Below are positions 24,317 to 33,082 of a stretch of DNA of 64,000 bases, piece by piece. The stretch spans positions 69,879 through 133,878 of the forward strand of contig CAZREW010000007.1 of the NCBI GenBank assembly GCA_964599375.1. The letters are read 5' to 3'. The position numbers and the translations under genes are program-made. Under the pieces are notes generated by a model. The model was given only the letters and a program-made list of their open reading frames with translations, ran no database searches and had not been told where the DNA came from. The stretch is from JAUWCL01 sp964599375. Its GTDB lineage: Bacteria > Krumholzibacteriota > Krumholzibacteriia > Krumholzibacteriales > Krumholzibacteriaceae. The stretch's first letter is position 1. The number at the start of each line of letters is the position of its first letter.

Positions 24317-26161
24317 TCAGGATGCGGTGCCGACAGGCTGCACCGATTTTGCCAATTCCTTCTCCATGATCGCGGCGAACTGGTTGACGACTTCGCGGTC
24401 GTATCGGAGCCCGTAATTTTCTTTCAGTGTATCGAGCGCTTCACGGCCAGAAAGGGCTGGGCGGTTGGGCCGCTCGTTTATCATTGCCGCGTAACTCTCG
24501 ACTACGGAGATTATCCTTGCCCCCGTGGGGATCTCCTTTCCCCTCAGGCCCCTCGGATAACCCTCTCCGTTGAACCGTTCGTGATGGCTGAGCACTACAT
24601 CAACGACGTGGTCGTTGAATTTCATGCGCCTGAGCATCTCCGCCCCGTCCTCGGGGTGTTTCTTTATTATCTGCCATTCTTCCTTGGACAGCTCACGCGG
24701 GCTTCTGACTATCAGGTCGCTGACCTTGACCATTCCCATATCCCTTAGTACAGTTCCGTATATCAGGTCCTTGAAGTTATCTTCGGGGTAATCCATGTTT
24801 TTGGCGACCATACCCACATATCGGGACACTATCTCCGACGTACCCTTGAGCATCGTGTTTTCCTCTATGAGCGATATAAGTGTCTTTACTATTCCCAGTG
24901 TCCTCTCGTTCTCTCTTTCGAACATCAGGGCGTTGCTGTATGCCCCCTTCGCAAGGTTGACGAGGATCCTCATGAACTCGAAGTCCTCCTTCTGCATCCC
25001 CCTTCCGGCAAGCCGCTTGCCGAGAAAGATCAGGCCCGTCATCTCCTCGCCATGGTTGAAAGGACATACGTACTCGAGCCCCGCCTGTCTAAGGCCGCTT
25101 CGGATCTCTTCATTGAGCGACATGCTGTCTATCTCGAATACGTCACGCCCCCAGTTGATCCGTGCCGCCTCGTCGATGCTCAGTTCGATCGGAGAGAGTC
25201 TCTCCTCGTCAATGCCCTTCGAAATGGCGGGCCTGAAGACGCCGTCCTTCTTCTCGTAAAAAACGGCTGATTCAACGCCACCCTGGGCTATCGAGGTCAG
25301 AAGGAAGATATCGAGCAGCTTTTTGCGCTCCCTGATCGAATTGAAATCTGCGCTTATGGAAAAGAGGGTCTTCAGCTCGAGGATCCGCCTCTTGAGCTTC
25401 CTGTTCAGATCCTTCACGTCCTCTGTCTCTATCTCATCGGCCAGGCTGAACGGGGAGACAGGGTCATCGATCCAATTGGGAGGATTCCTCTCGGATCCTG
25501 AATCGAATATCTCCGATATGATCTCCTCGTCATCCCCCATGTCTCCCCTCACGTCGACAGGTGATGCAGCTTCTGCCTTTAACCCCGTCTCCATCTCCCC
25601 GGAGGCCTGCTTATCAGCGCCACCGCCCGCGGGCTGATCGCCACCGCCCGCGTCATAAGACATCAGGATGACACCATTCGCGACGGGCTGATCGCCGGCT
25701 GCCGGCACTTCATGGCCAGCGGCCTCGTCACCCCTTTTCTCCGTGGCCTTCACGTCTTCGGACTTGTCAACAGCATCCGTTACAGGTTCTGTCATGACAG
25801 CGGGCCTGGCCGTGGGCGCCGCACCTCCAGAGACCGCCTCCTCCATAGTCGAGCAGATATGGATATCCGTCTCCTTGTCCTTGAGGAAGTCTAGCACGAC
25901 GCTGCTCGTGACGACGAAAGTGACCATTCCGCCCGATTCCGCTAGATCTTTTACGAACGCCCGGAGGATCCTTGCCACGCCTCCACCGAGCGAAGTGAGC
26001 TCTGAGAAATCGAATATGACCTTCTTGAACTGCCTCTTCAGGCATTCCTGGGCCAGCTGTTCGATCTTCTCGTTCTCGTGGAATCCGAGCTTGCCTGAGA
26101 TCTGGAATCCGGCGCTGTCGGCATCGCCGAGCTCGAGTCTCTCAAATCTGGTCCTTGTCAT
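24317..26161 (-). CDS. STAS-GAF-HD-GYP protein with degenerate HD site
   Basis: 614 residues: N-terminal STAS-like anti-anti-sigma domain (about 1-105, with FDFSELTSLGGG), a low-complexity Gly/Ala/Asp linker (about 110-240), coiled coil, GAF-like domain (about 265-425) and HD-GYP-like domain (about 430-600). In the last, the first His is lost (KGTSEIV in place of GHTERV) and the HD pair reads RDMG instead of HDIG, while HHERFNGEGYP is kept. Phosphodiesterase activity is therefore doubtful; binding of cyclic di-GMP or of GGDEF partners may remain. Its GAF-HD-GYP arrangement parallels the next gene, suggesting a duplicated pair in which one member became regulatory. Confidence 0.87.
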   Translation of the reverse strand: MTRTRFERLELGDADSAGFQISGKLGFHENEKIEQLAQECLKRQFKKVIFDFSELTSLGGGVARILRAFVKDLAESGGMVTFVVTSSVVLDFLKDKETDIHICSTMEEAVSGGAAPTARPAVMTEPVTDAVDKSEDVKATEKRGDEAAGHEVPAAGDQPVANGVILMSYDAGGGDQPAGGGADKQASGEMETGLKAEAASPVDVRGDMGDDEEIISEIFDSGSERNPPNWIDDPVSPFSLADEIETEDVKDLNRKLKRRILELKTLFSISADFNSIRERKKLLDIFLLTSIAQGGVESAVFYEKKDGVFRPAISKGIDEERLSPIELSIDEAARINWGRDVFEIDSMSLNEEIRSGLRQAGLEYVCPFNHGEEMTGLIFLGKRLAGRGMQKEDFEFMRILVNLAKGAYSNALMFERENERTLGIVKTLISLIEENTMLKGTSEIVSRYVGMVAKNMDYPEDNFKDLIYGTVLRDMGMVKVSDLIVRSPRELSKEEWQIIKKHPEDGAEMLRRMKFNDHVVDVVLSHHERFNGEGYPRGLRGKEIPTGARIISVVESYAAMINERPNRPALSGREALDTLKENYGLRYDREVVNQFAAIMEKELAKSVQPVGTAS

Positions 26162-26182
26162 CTGGCCGCTCCCGCCCTGATG

Positions 26183-26425
26183 TTAGTCCGCCTGCAAGAC
26201 CACCTCTTCTTCCTGAGCAAGCCATCTGTCCAGAACGCTCCTCAGGAAGCGCCACTCGCTTCCGACTTTCTTCGCCGGGATCTTCTTCTCCTTCGCGAGA
26301 CGACATACTGTCTTGACGTGCATCTTGAGATACTCCGCCGCCTCGACGGATGTCATGACTTCGGTGGCGTCGTCGCTGCCTCCGATGATGATGCTGCCGT
26401 AGTCCTTGTGGTGCTGTTTAACCAT
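26183..26425 (-). CDS. small BldC/excisionase-type helix-turn-helix protein
   Basis: 80 residues; the core MTSVEAAEYLKMHVKTVCRLAKEKKIPAKKVGSEWRF, given here only in outline, is a MerR/BldC-like winged helix (about 24-65): VEAAEYLKM turn, KTVCRL recognition helix and SEWRF wing. Members include phage excisionases and small regulators such as BldC. No integrase is nearby, so excisionase is unlikely. It lies between the CheA-like and STAS genes with GAGAGG 6 bases before the ATG, so it is part of that operon and may bind its DNA. Confidence 0.82.
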   Translation of the reverse strand: MVKQHHKDYGSIIIGGSDDATEVMTSVEAAEYLKMHVKTVCRLAKEKKIPAKKVGSEWRFLRSVLDRWLAQEEEVVLQAD

Positions 26426-26520
26426 GACAACCTCTCTACGCTTGATGAACTGGAACCAGCGGCAGAGAACGCCGGCGCCGTTTCACTCTATACCTGCACG
26501 CGTCGGGCACGCGAATTCGT

Positions 26521-28197
26521 CTACTGATTTATTTCCGCCACCTCATCCACCCAGGAACCGGTCTCTCCCTTCTCGTCCTCGAGCCCCAGGACCCAGCCGT
26601 ATCGGTCGATCACGAGCTGGACGTCCAGTACAGGGAATTCCCGTTCGCCTATATGGAGGAGCCGTCTGGACAGGGATGCCCAGCCGTTCTCCGTGATCTG
26701 CTCGATCAGACCCTCTACCTTACGGCCGGGCCCGTCGGACATGATCCCGATCCTTTTCTCGGCCAGTCCGAGTATCACGACATGGTCGCCGTCGGAACAG
26801 GCCCGCAGCTCGTCGGCTGCGAGTTCGTCTATCCTGCAGACAGGGATGCGCGAGCCGACGTACATGACGGACCTGCTTCCCTGGTCGCCGTCGATGCGCA
26901 CGCTGGAGAGATCGACGATCCCGTCCACCCCGTGCTTCGGAACGGCGAAAGACATGCCGCCGGTATCTATCAGGTGGTAGTCGGTGATGACAGAAGTGCG
27001 CGGGAATGTGAACCTGAAGCGGTCCTCGCTTCCTTCACCGGGCTCTACCCAGAGCAGCGCTCCCCATTTCCTGAGCAGCCCCCTTGCCTGAAGCAGCCCA
27101 TGGTAATAGGCCATCGCATCGTCCCTGTCGATCTCCGAGTCGCTGAGGTAATCGCTCGCGTCGTCAAACAGCCTTGCCGTCAGATACGAGCCCTCGCTTG
27201 AGATATCTATCTTCACGCTTACATCTCTTCTACTGTCACGTTCGCTCATCCGGCATATGTCGAATACGCAGTTCTCGAGGATGATCGCCAGGTCTGTAGC
27301 CGCTTCCCTCTCGAGCGAGAAATCATCCGTCCTTGTCCTGAGTTCCGTTTTCCAGTTCCTCATCCTGCTCTGTACGCCTATGAAATCCTTGAGGCCGTCC
27401 ATGACCGTAGAGCTCGAGACCTTCGACCTGAAGGTTTTGCGGTTCTCTCCGAGCCTGCCCAGCATGCTCCCGAGCATGGCCATGAAGAACTCGCCCTCCC
27501 CGATCGCAAGTTCGAGGTCCCGGACCCCCGCGTCCCCCCTGTTTCCCTCGCTGAGGCATTCCTCCAGCCTGTAGTCTATCTTCTTCAGAGAGTCATGAAG
27601 CCGCACTATGGTCGCGAAGCCTTCCGCGCGCCCTCCTGATCCCGCGGCCTGACCCGGCCCTTCGACCCGCGGCGTATAGTCTTTTTCTTCCTTTTCCAAT
27701 ATGGGCATCTTGAAGATCGGTCCTTCATCCGCCCCGTCCTCTGCCTTTTCGAGTCTTATGCCCGTCTCTCCAGGCTTTTCCTCGACACGCTCGAACGGTT
27801 CTGCCAGGACCAGCTCTATCTCCTCGTGCAGGCCTCCGAAGTGCGAGAGATCGATCTCCGCTTCATCGTCGGCTGAGATCGCCCCGATCGCCACTTCCTC
27901 GCTTTCCAGCAGCTCGGACACAATCTGTGAGACCTGGTCGTCCCAGTGTCTCCCCGAAGCAAGCGATTTCTCCATAAGGTCCCTGAACACCGACAGGGTC
28001 CGGCACCACTCATCAAGACCGAGCATCCGCGTGCTGCCCTCAAGCAGCCTCCCCGCGAAGCAGGCCTTCTCGACAGGAACCCTGTCCAGCGGCTGTCCGC
28101 AGGCCAGGCTCATCAGATCATTGAGCTTGGCGATATGGTCGCTGACCTGTTCGCCGAATAGCTGCCTGTTTTCACTGCTCAGCATCACCACGGACAT
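26521..28197 (-). CDS. CheA-like protein lacking kinase residues, with C-terminal CheW domain
   Basis: 558 residues. The N-terminal helical domain (about 1-110) resembles an HPt domain, but at the His position the sequence reads AGRLLEGS, with Arg about 50. The middle (about 200-400) resembles the dimerisation and HATPase region; the N-box Asn remains in ENCVFD, but the G1 box DxGxG is replaced by DDASDYLSD. The C-terminus (about 410-545) is a CheW-like SH3 pair. The protein probably cannot phosphorylate but could couple an MCP-like receptor to partners as a scaffold. It starts 5 bases after the MCP-like gene. Confidence 0.75.
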   Translation of the reverse strand: MSVVMLSSENRQLFGEQVSDHIAKLNDLMSLACGQPLDRVPVEKACFAGRLLEGSTRMLGLDEWCRTLSVFRDLMEKSLASGRHWDDQVSQIVSELLESEEVAIGAISADDEAEIDLSHFGGLHEEIELVLAEPFERVEEKPGETGIRLEKAEDGADEGPIFKMPILEKEEKDYTPRVEGPGQAAGSGGRAEGFATIVRLHDSLKKIDYRLEECLSEGNRGDAGVRDLELAIGEGEFFMAMLGSMLGRLGENRKTFRSKVSSSTVMDGLKDFIGVQSRMRNWKTELRTRTDDFSLEREAATDLAIILENCVFDICRMSERDSRRDVSVKIDISSEGSYLTARLFDDASDYLSDSEIDRDDAMAYYHGLLQARGLLRKWGALLWVEPGEGSEDRFRFTFPRTSVITDYHLIDTGGMSFAVPKHGVDGIVDLSSVRIDGDQGSRSVMYVGSRIPVCRIDELAADELRACSDGDHVVILGLAEKRIGIMSDGPGRKVEGLIEQITENGWASLSRRLLHIGEREFPVLDVQLVIDRYGWVLGLEDEKGETGSWVDEVAEINQ

Positions 28198-28202
28198 TCA
28201 CC

Positions 28203-30134
28203 TCACAGATTTGCTTCTGTATTTTCAACATATTCGACGGCACCAAGCTCGAAGAGATCATAAACAGGCTCTTCGCCGGTCCCGGTCTCTGCCGCGTCAT
28301 GGGCCGGCCCGTGCGCCTCAGGCTCCTGGACGATCTCCGGCTCGACGAACTGCGCTTCGGCGGTCTCATGGATCGCCTCCGCGGGAGCCTGCGCTTCCAT
28401 CTGCATGTCGTCCCAGCTGTCTTGAGCGGGAGCCCCCGCTGCGAACAGCTCATCGACGACACCTGAAGGATCTTCCTGGTGCTGGTTGAAAAAAGCATCT
28501 CCGGCAGTCTCATCGACAGTCTCACGGAGAGTCTCTTCCTCCTGCGGGGAAGGTCTATCCAAAGTATCGTCTTCTTCGACATGCTGCTGCGGGACAGAGT
28601 GCATCGCGCTCATCGCTTCCTGGAATCCTGATATGAGAAAATCGCCGCTGTCATCGCCGTTCTCATCATCAACCGTATCCTCAACAAGCCCTGCCTGAGC
28701 CTCATCGACGCCGGGACTCTCTCCCGTGTCCGCCTCAGGACCTTCCCACAGTTTTCCGTGATCTATCACCAGTTCGGAGTCATCTATCCCGTTTGTCTCT
28801 TCGTCCTGATCTTCGGCGCCGGAGCCAAAATTCACGATCGACCCGTCGGTCGTACGGATCCGCTCGTCCCCGTCCAGGCTGGTCTCTTTTTCCGGAGACT
28901 CTTTACTGTCCGGCCTGAGCGCCCTGTTCATCTCTTCCACGTCATTGCCGAGGGCCTTCATCTTATTCTGGAGGGCCCGGCCGTACGATTCGATCTTCTC
29001 CGAAATCTCCTTTAATCCTTTCCCGGCATCCGCGGGTACACTCTCGCCCGCAGGCCTGCCCGACACGGATCTGGCGTTTCTGCTGTTTTCAGCGATGTTC
29101 CTCGCCATCTTCTCGAGCTCTCTGCCCAGCTTGCCGAACTTCTCGGCTGAAGACCTGACCTTCTCGGCCAGTTGCGCCAGGTCCTTCTCATCGGCGTCGC
29201 CCCTGGCGGCCATGAGCGCCATGTTCAGGGCCAGGCCGTTGCTTTCCTCCGTGAGATCATGTATCGCCGCGCCTCTCTCCTCCAGAGCGAAAGCGGCTGA
29301 CTCGATCGCAGTGATCGCGTCGGAGGAAGAGCCCTGGGCGGCCACCGTGCCGGATCCTTCAGTCTTGAAGCCGCCAGCGATCGTGCTCAACTGGCCGGCC
29401 ACCGTGACCATGCCGAGTATGTCCTCGTTAGCATTCGCCACTGTCTCGGCCACCCTGCCGCAGGACAATGAAGCCCTGCCAAGGGCATTCCTTGAGGAAG
29501 CGGAAAGCTTCTTTAGCTCCGCCGTACCCCCGGCGTTCGTTTCGACCCAGGCCTGGACCTTTCTCGCGATAGGCGCCCACCATTTGCCATCGGCGAGCGT
29601 CTCGTTTATCCCTTTGCCCTCGATTATCGAATCTATCTCCACTTCGAGATCCACAGACCTCATCTCTTCCTCGCGGATCTCCATACCCTCCGAGATCTCC
29701 CTGATCTGGGCTCCGTAGTTCCTCAGGACCTCCTGGAGCTCAGGATACTCGGAAAGCCTCGCGATCTGGGCCGGGTTGGTAAGATCGTCGATGCTCTCGG
29801 CCAGTGAGATCATATTCCTGTAATCCTGACCGGAATCGAGGTAGTACTTGTACCTGCGCACAGCGGAGGCTATAACGAAATAAGTGATCAGCGCGAGAAG
29901 CACCACGCCGGCCGCTGCCGGGTAGATCTCCCTAAAGAACTGGTAGGAATCGACGACCCACCTGCTCATATCGGAACTGAGCCAGTAGAGATCGATCTTA
30001 TAGACCCTGACCATGTAGTAACCGACACCAAAACTGGTCGCGGCGAGCATGAGCGCCACCAGGGCACCGATCTTCCACGGAGAGGTAAGTACGGGTCTCT
30101 TGTCTCGCTTTCGCGATCGCTTTCGCTTTCCCAC
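28203..30134 (-). CDS. two-TM MCP-like signalling protein with acidic tail
   Basis: From GTG 30134 (AAGGAG 6 bases upstream) 643 residues. A basic N-terminus precedes TM1 (about 21-42); a short 28-residue loop and TM2 (about 71-91) follow, so there is almost no periplasmic sensor. The cytoplasmic part is helical and contains ESNGLALNMALMAARGD (about 297-313), which resembles the MCP hairpin tip where CheA and CheW bind, though degenerate. From about 410 the protein is a long acidic, probably disordered tail. The short acidic repeats in the tail have no match I can name. As first gene of the operon it is the likely membrane anchor of the complex. Confidence 0.72.
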   Translation of the reverse strand: MGKRKRSRKRDKRPVLTSPWKIGALVALMLAATSFGVGYYMVRVYKIDLYWLSSDMSRWVVDSYQFFREIYPAAAGVVLLALITYFVIASAVRRYKYYLDSGQDYRNMISLAESIDDLTNPAQIARLSEYPELQEVLRNYGAQIREISEGMEIREEEMRSVDLEVEIDSIIEGKGINETLADGKWWAPIARKVQAWVETNAGGTAELKKLSASSRNALGRASLSCGRVAETVANANEDILGMVTVAGQLSTIAGGFKTEGSGTVAAQGSSSDAITAIESAAFALEERGAAIHDLTEESNGLALNMALMAARGDADEKDLAQLAEKVRSSAEKFGKLGRELEKMARNIAENSRNARSVSGRPAGESVPADAGKGLKEISEKIESYGRALQNKMKALGNDVEEMNRALRPDSKESPEKETSLDGDERIRTTDGSIVNFGSGAEDQDEETNGIDDSELVIDHGKLWEGPEADTGESPGVDEAQAGLVEDTVDDENGDDSGDFLISGFQEAMSAMHSVPQQHVEEDDTLDRPSPQEEETLRETVDETAGDAFFNQHQEDPSGVVDELFAAGAPAQDSWDDMQMEAQAPAEAIHETAEAQFVEPEIVQEPEAHGPAHDAAETGTGEEPVYDLFELGAVEYVENTEANL

Positions 30135-30394
30135 GTCTTTCTCCTTCGCACAGATAAAAAACCGGCTGTCCGACCCCCGCATTACGCGCAGTCGTTCTCA
30201 AAGTCGTTTCCGTTCCCTCGCCGAATCCGCAAAGATTATGCCAATGCCCGGTTTATGGATATCCGGCGTATTTACTGGAAATAACAGGGAATAGAAGGGC
30301 GGCAGAAAGGACTAGAGGGACCGATTTGCCCGTTCAGAGTGCGATTTGCAAGAAAGCAGGAAACGGTGCCACGGCCGCTTCCGGGCCTCCCCGT

Positions 30395-31204
30395 CTACTT
30401 TTTCCTGGCTTTTGAAGTGATCTTCGTATAGAGCCCGGGGAACCTGTCGGCGAATATGTCGTTCGCGGGGGTGACGTTCTTGTCAGCCGCCTCGGCGATG
30501 TCGATCTCGATCACCTTGAGCGCGTCGCTGCGGTCTCCCGCGGACACGAGTACCTCGCCCGAAGGACTTACTATCTGGCTGCCGCCGGTAAACGTGAGGC
30601 TCAGCGTGCCGCGCCTCTCGGTACCTATCCTGTTGGCCGTAATGCCGAAGACCCTGTTCTCTATACATCTTATCTTCATGGCGTCCTGGCCCCACGGCAG
30701 GACAAGATTAGCCGGATGGGCGAGGATCCGGGCCCCCATCAGGGCCAGCGAACGGGCGACCTCCGGCATGATCCAGTCGAAACAGACCATAAGGCCTATG
30801 CCTGCCTCCGGCGTCTTCACCATCTTAAGAGCCTTGCCCGGCTTGAAGAACAGCTTTTCCCGGTCGAAGAGATGGATCTTCTGGTACGACTCCACCTTTC
30901 CTTTTGGAGATATATAGACGGCGGAATTGTATACATCCCGCCCTTTCTTCTCCGCCATGCCGAATATCAGGTGAAGCTTGCGCTTCCTGGCGATCTTCTT
31001 CATCTCGGTGACTGTAAATCCCCTGGCCACGGATTCAGCCAGCGAGTTTACTTCTTTCTGATTCTTGAACAGATAACCGGTATTGAAAAGCTCGGGCAGG
31101 ACGATCGTGGCGTCGGAAACCTTGTCGAGGAGAGTAACTGCTTTCTTTACATTTCTTTTGGCTTCCCCAAACTTTACGCGGAGCTGAAGGAATCCTACTC
31201 TCAT
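30395..31204 (-). CDS. carbon-nitrogen hydrolase (nitrilase superfamily)
   Basis: 269 residues with the Glu-Lys-Cys triad in LPELF (Glu about 38), YQKIHLFD (Lys about 109) and VCFDWIMPE (Cys about 141). Such enzymes cleave C-N bonds of amides such as omega-amides or N-carbamoyl compounds; the substrate cannot be named. It stands alone on the minus strand behind a promoter with a symmetric repeat (31253-31283). Confidence 0.9.
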   Translation of the reverse strand: MRVGFLQLRVKFGEAKRNVKKAVTLLDKVSDATIVLPELFNTGYLFKNQKEVNSLAESVARGFTVTEMKKIARKRKLHLIFGMAEKKGRDVYNSAVYISPKGKVESYQKIHLFDREKLFFKPGKALKMVKTPEAGIGLMVCFDWIMPEVARSLALMGARILAHPANLVLPWGQDAMKIRCIENRVFGITANRIGTERRGTLSLTFTGGSQIVSPSGEVLVSAGDRSDALKVIEIDIAEAADKNVTPANDIFADRFPGLYTKITSKARKK

Positions 31205-31252
31205 TTGCTCCCCCTGGAAGGATGGGACCGGCAGAACGGGCCAGATTCACAC

Positions 31253-31283
31253 TTTCGGGGCATTATATCAGAGTACCCCGAAA
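31253..31283 (-). promoter_or_regulatory. nitrilase promoter with inverted repeat around the -10 box
   Basis: TTTCGGGG (31253-31260) and CCCCGAAA (31276-31283) form a perfect 8-bp inverted repeat with 15 bases between. Inside it, on the minus strand, is TATAAT (31267-31262). The -35 region is poor, which fits a regulated promoter. Confidence 0.45.
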
Positions 31284-31397
31284 ACAGAAAGAGAATTTAC
31301 CCTCATAAGATTTATCTGAATTTTCCATGGCATAGACCTTGCAATTTCGCCGCCCTGCGCCGGTTCGGAACGATATTGACGCAACAGAGAGGGCATC

Positions 31398-32177
31398 ATG
31401 GAGTCTTCTACAACCTGGAGACCGGTAGGAAATGGCGGCTGCCGCCCCTCTCCCGCCTATTTCTATATGATCGATAACCTTCTCGAATGCAGGAGGGAGA
31501 GCGGGTTCCCGTCGAACGGAGAATTCCTTGACGAGGACGTCAACGTCTACCTTGCCTCTCTACTGACCTCTCACATCTTCGGGGCGCGTGATGCCGCGGC
31601 CGCCGGGACGATAATGCATTATGACATCCCCCTGTTTGAGACGGCGAGCCGCGAGACCGATCCCCGCAGGCGGTTCATCATCTACAGATCCAATGCGGAC
31701 GATCTTCTCGTCAGGCTCGGTGTGTTCGACAACCCCGAGGGCCGCAGGCCCGGATCTGCGCCTCACATGGCGATGACGAGGCAGGCATGGATGGGACGGG
31801 GAAAGGCGTACTACAGTCTTGCGTGGGCCAGCGCGGCTGAGACGTTCAGGCGCCCCACGGCGATCGGCAATGTCATGGGAAAACTCTCCACCGGGTTCGA
31901 GAGGTATGTCGGCGTCCTGTCGGCGATGAGATCATCCTGCCTCAACATGATCCCGCGCATCAGCGACGGCGGGATGTTCCATCTCGAGCGCGGCATCACC
32001 GAGGAGGAGAGGAAAAGGGAGATGACGGCACTTTACGACCGGTTCCTCGACGCCTGGACCGCGTTCCGCAAGTCTGGAGGTGCGCTGGAGAGGAAAGAGC
32101 TTGAGATCCTGTCCGCCGAGCTCAGGAGATCCGACCCGTCGTTCTCGTTCGATCCGTTCGCCGCTGATCGGGGCTAG
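31398..32177 (+). CDS. conserved-looking hypothetical protein
   Basis: 259 residues, soluble, helical and rich in Arg, Ala and Met, without signal peptide or membrane helix. I do not recognise a family. ATG 31398 has GAGAGG 6 bases upstream; ATG 31467 (MIDNLLECRR) is an alternative. The gene is alone on the plus strand, and its stop overlaps the stop of the convergent hydrolase gene by 4 bases (CTAG serves both). Codon use looks like that of the neighbours. Confidence 0.65.
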   Translation: MESSTTWRPVGNGGCRPSPAYFYMIDNLLECRRESGFPSNGEFLDEDVNVYLASLLTSHIFGARDAAAAGTIMHYDIPLFETASRETDPRRRFIIYRSNADDLLVRLGVFDNPEGRRPGSAPHMAMTRQAWMGRGKAYYSLAWASAAETFRRPTAIGNVMGKLSTGFERYVGVLSAMRSSCLNMIPRISDGGMFHLERGITEEERKREMTALYDRFLDAWTAFRKSGGALERKELEILSAELRRSDPSFSFDPFAADRG

Positions 32178-33082
32178 ACGCCCTTGATGAAATCCCCGCA
32201 GTAGCCGAAGACCTTTCCGGAAGCCTCGCCGCCTACTATGACGTGCCCCCCTTTTCCGAGCAGAACGAACTTCGACTTCGGGTTCGCGGCCCGCTTCTGC
32301 AGGAACTGGTATCCCCTGGCAGAGATCACCGGGTCATCGGCGGCCTGTATCACCAGCATCGGGTTGTCGATCGGCCCCGAACCGAGATTGGACCGCGTCC
32401 GTTCGGTAAGGTCTAGTATCATGCTCCGGACCGGCATCGCTTTCCTGGTCAGCCCCGGCATCAGCCGCCTTGCCGCCCAGAACATGGCAAACCGGGTGCC
32501 GCCCGCCGGGAAGAGGCCCGGCGCCAGCAGGATCGTCCCCTTGACCGGGAATTTCTGCATCAGATTAAGGGCGATCGTCCCGCCGAAGCTGAACCCGGCC
32601 ACGTAGGTATCGGGCGAATATACGAGCATCGTGTCGAGAGCTACTTCCGCGTTCGCGAGGCAGGCGCTCCACGCTCCGCTGCCGTCCGCCTCACTCCCGC
32701 CGCGCCTCTTGCCCCCGCCCCTTCTGAAGATCGCCCTGGCGTACTCGGCGAACCCCGTATCTGAGTAGGCGGGATCGAGCGGGAGCCTGATCCCGAGAAC
32801 AGTGAATCCCTGCCCGAAGAGATGCTCGGCCAGCGGCCGCATCTCCTCCGGAGAGCCACCGGCGCCATGGATTAGAAGACAGGCCACTGCCTCCCTCTTC
32901 TGAAGCATCAGGAAGCTTCTCTGCGGCTCAGGCACTCCGCCGCGCCTCTCTATGAACACCTTGCTCTCCATCCAGAAGTTCAGAAGCTCCATCCTGTACT
33001 CGTAGTTCTCCGGATTGAGGAGCACGCGCTCCCTGAGCTCCCATACGGACTGGTTGATCCTCTCGAGTGTCTTGGCCATCAT
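32174..33082 (-). CDS. alpha/beta hydrolase
   Basis: 302 residues from ATG 33082 (or 33079). An N-terminal helical segment of about 60 residues precedes the fold. The oxyanion loop is LIHGAGGSPEEM, the nucleophile elbow GFSFGGT, the Asp in ADDPVIS and the His in GGHVIVGG, so the catalytic set is complete. It belongs with esterase/lipase or carboxylesterase-type enzymes of unknown substrate. Its start overlaps the stop of the QueG-like gene, so it is in the guaB unit. Confidence 0.85.
   Translation of the reverse strand: MMAKTLERINQSVWELRERVLLNPENYEYRMELLNFWMESKVFIERRGGVPEPQRSFLMLQKREAVACLLIHGAGGSPEEMRPLAEHLFGQGFTVLGIRLPLDPAYSDTGFAEYARAIFRRGGGKRRGGSEADGSGAWSACLANAEVALDTMLVYSPDTYVAGFSFGGTIALNLMQKFPVKGTILLAPGLFPAGGTRFAMFWAARRLMPGLTRKAMPVRSMILDLTERTRSNLGSGPIDNPMLVIQAADDPVISARGYQFLQKRAANPKSKFVLLGKGGHVIVGGEASGKVFGYCGDFIKGV

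Noticed and set aside
26183..26425. Phage excisionase
   Set aside because: No integrase, att site or other mobile gene is near; the gene is inside a signalling operon.
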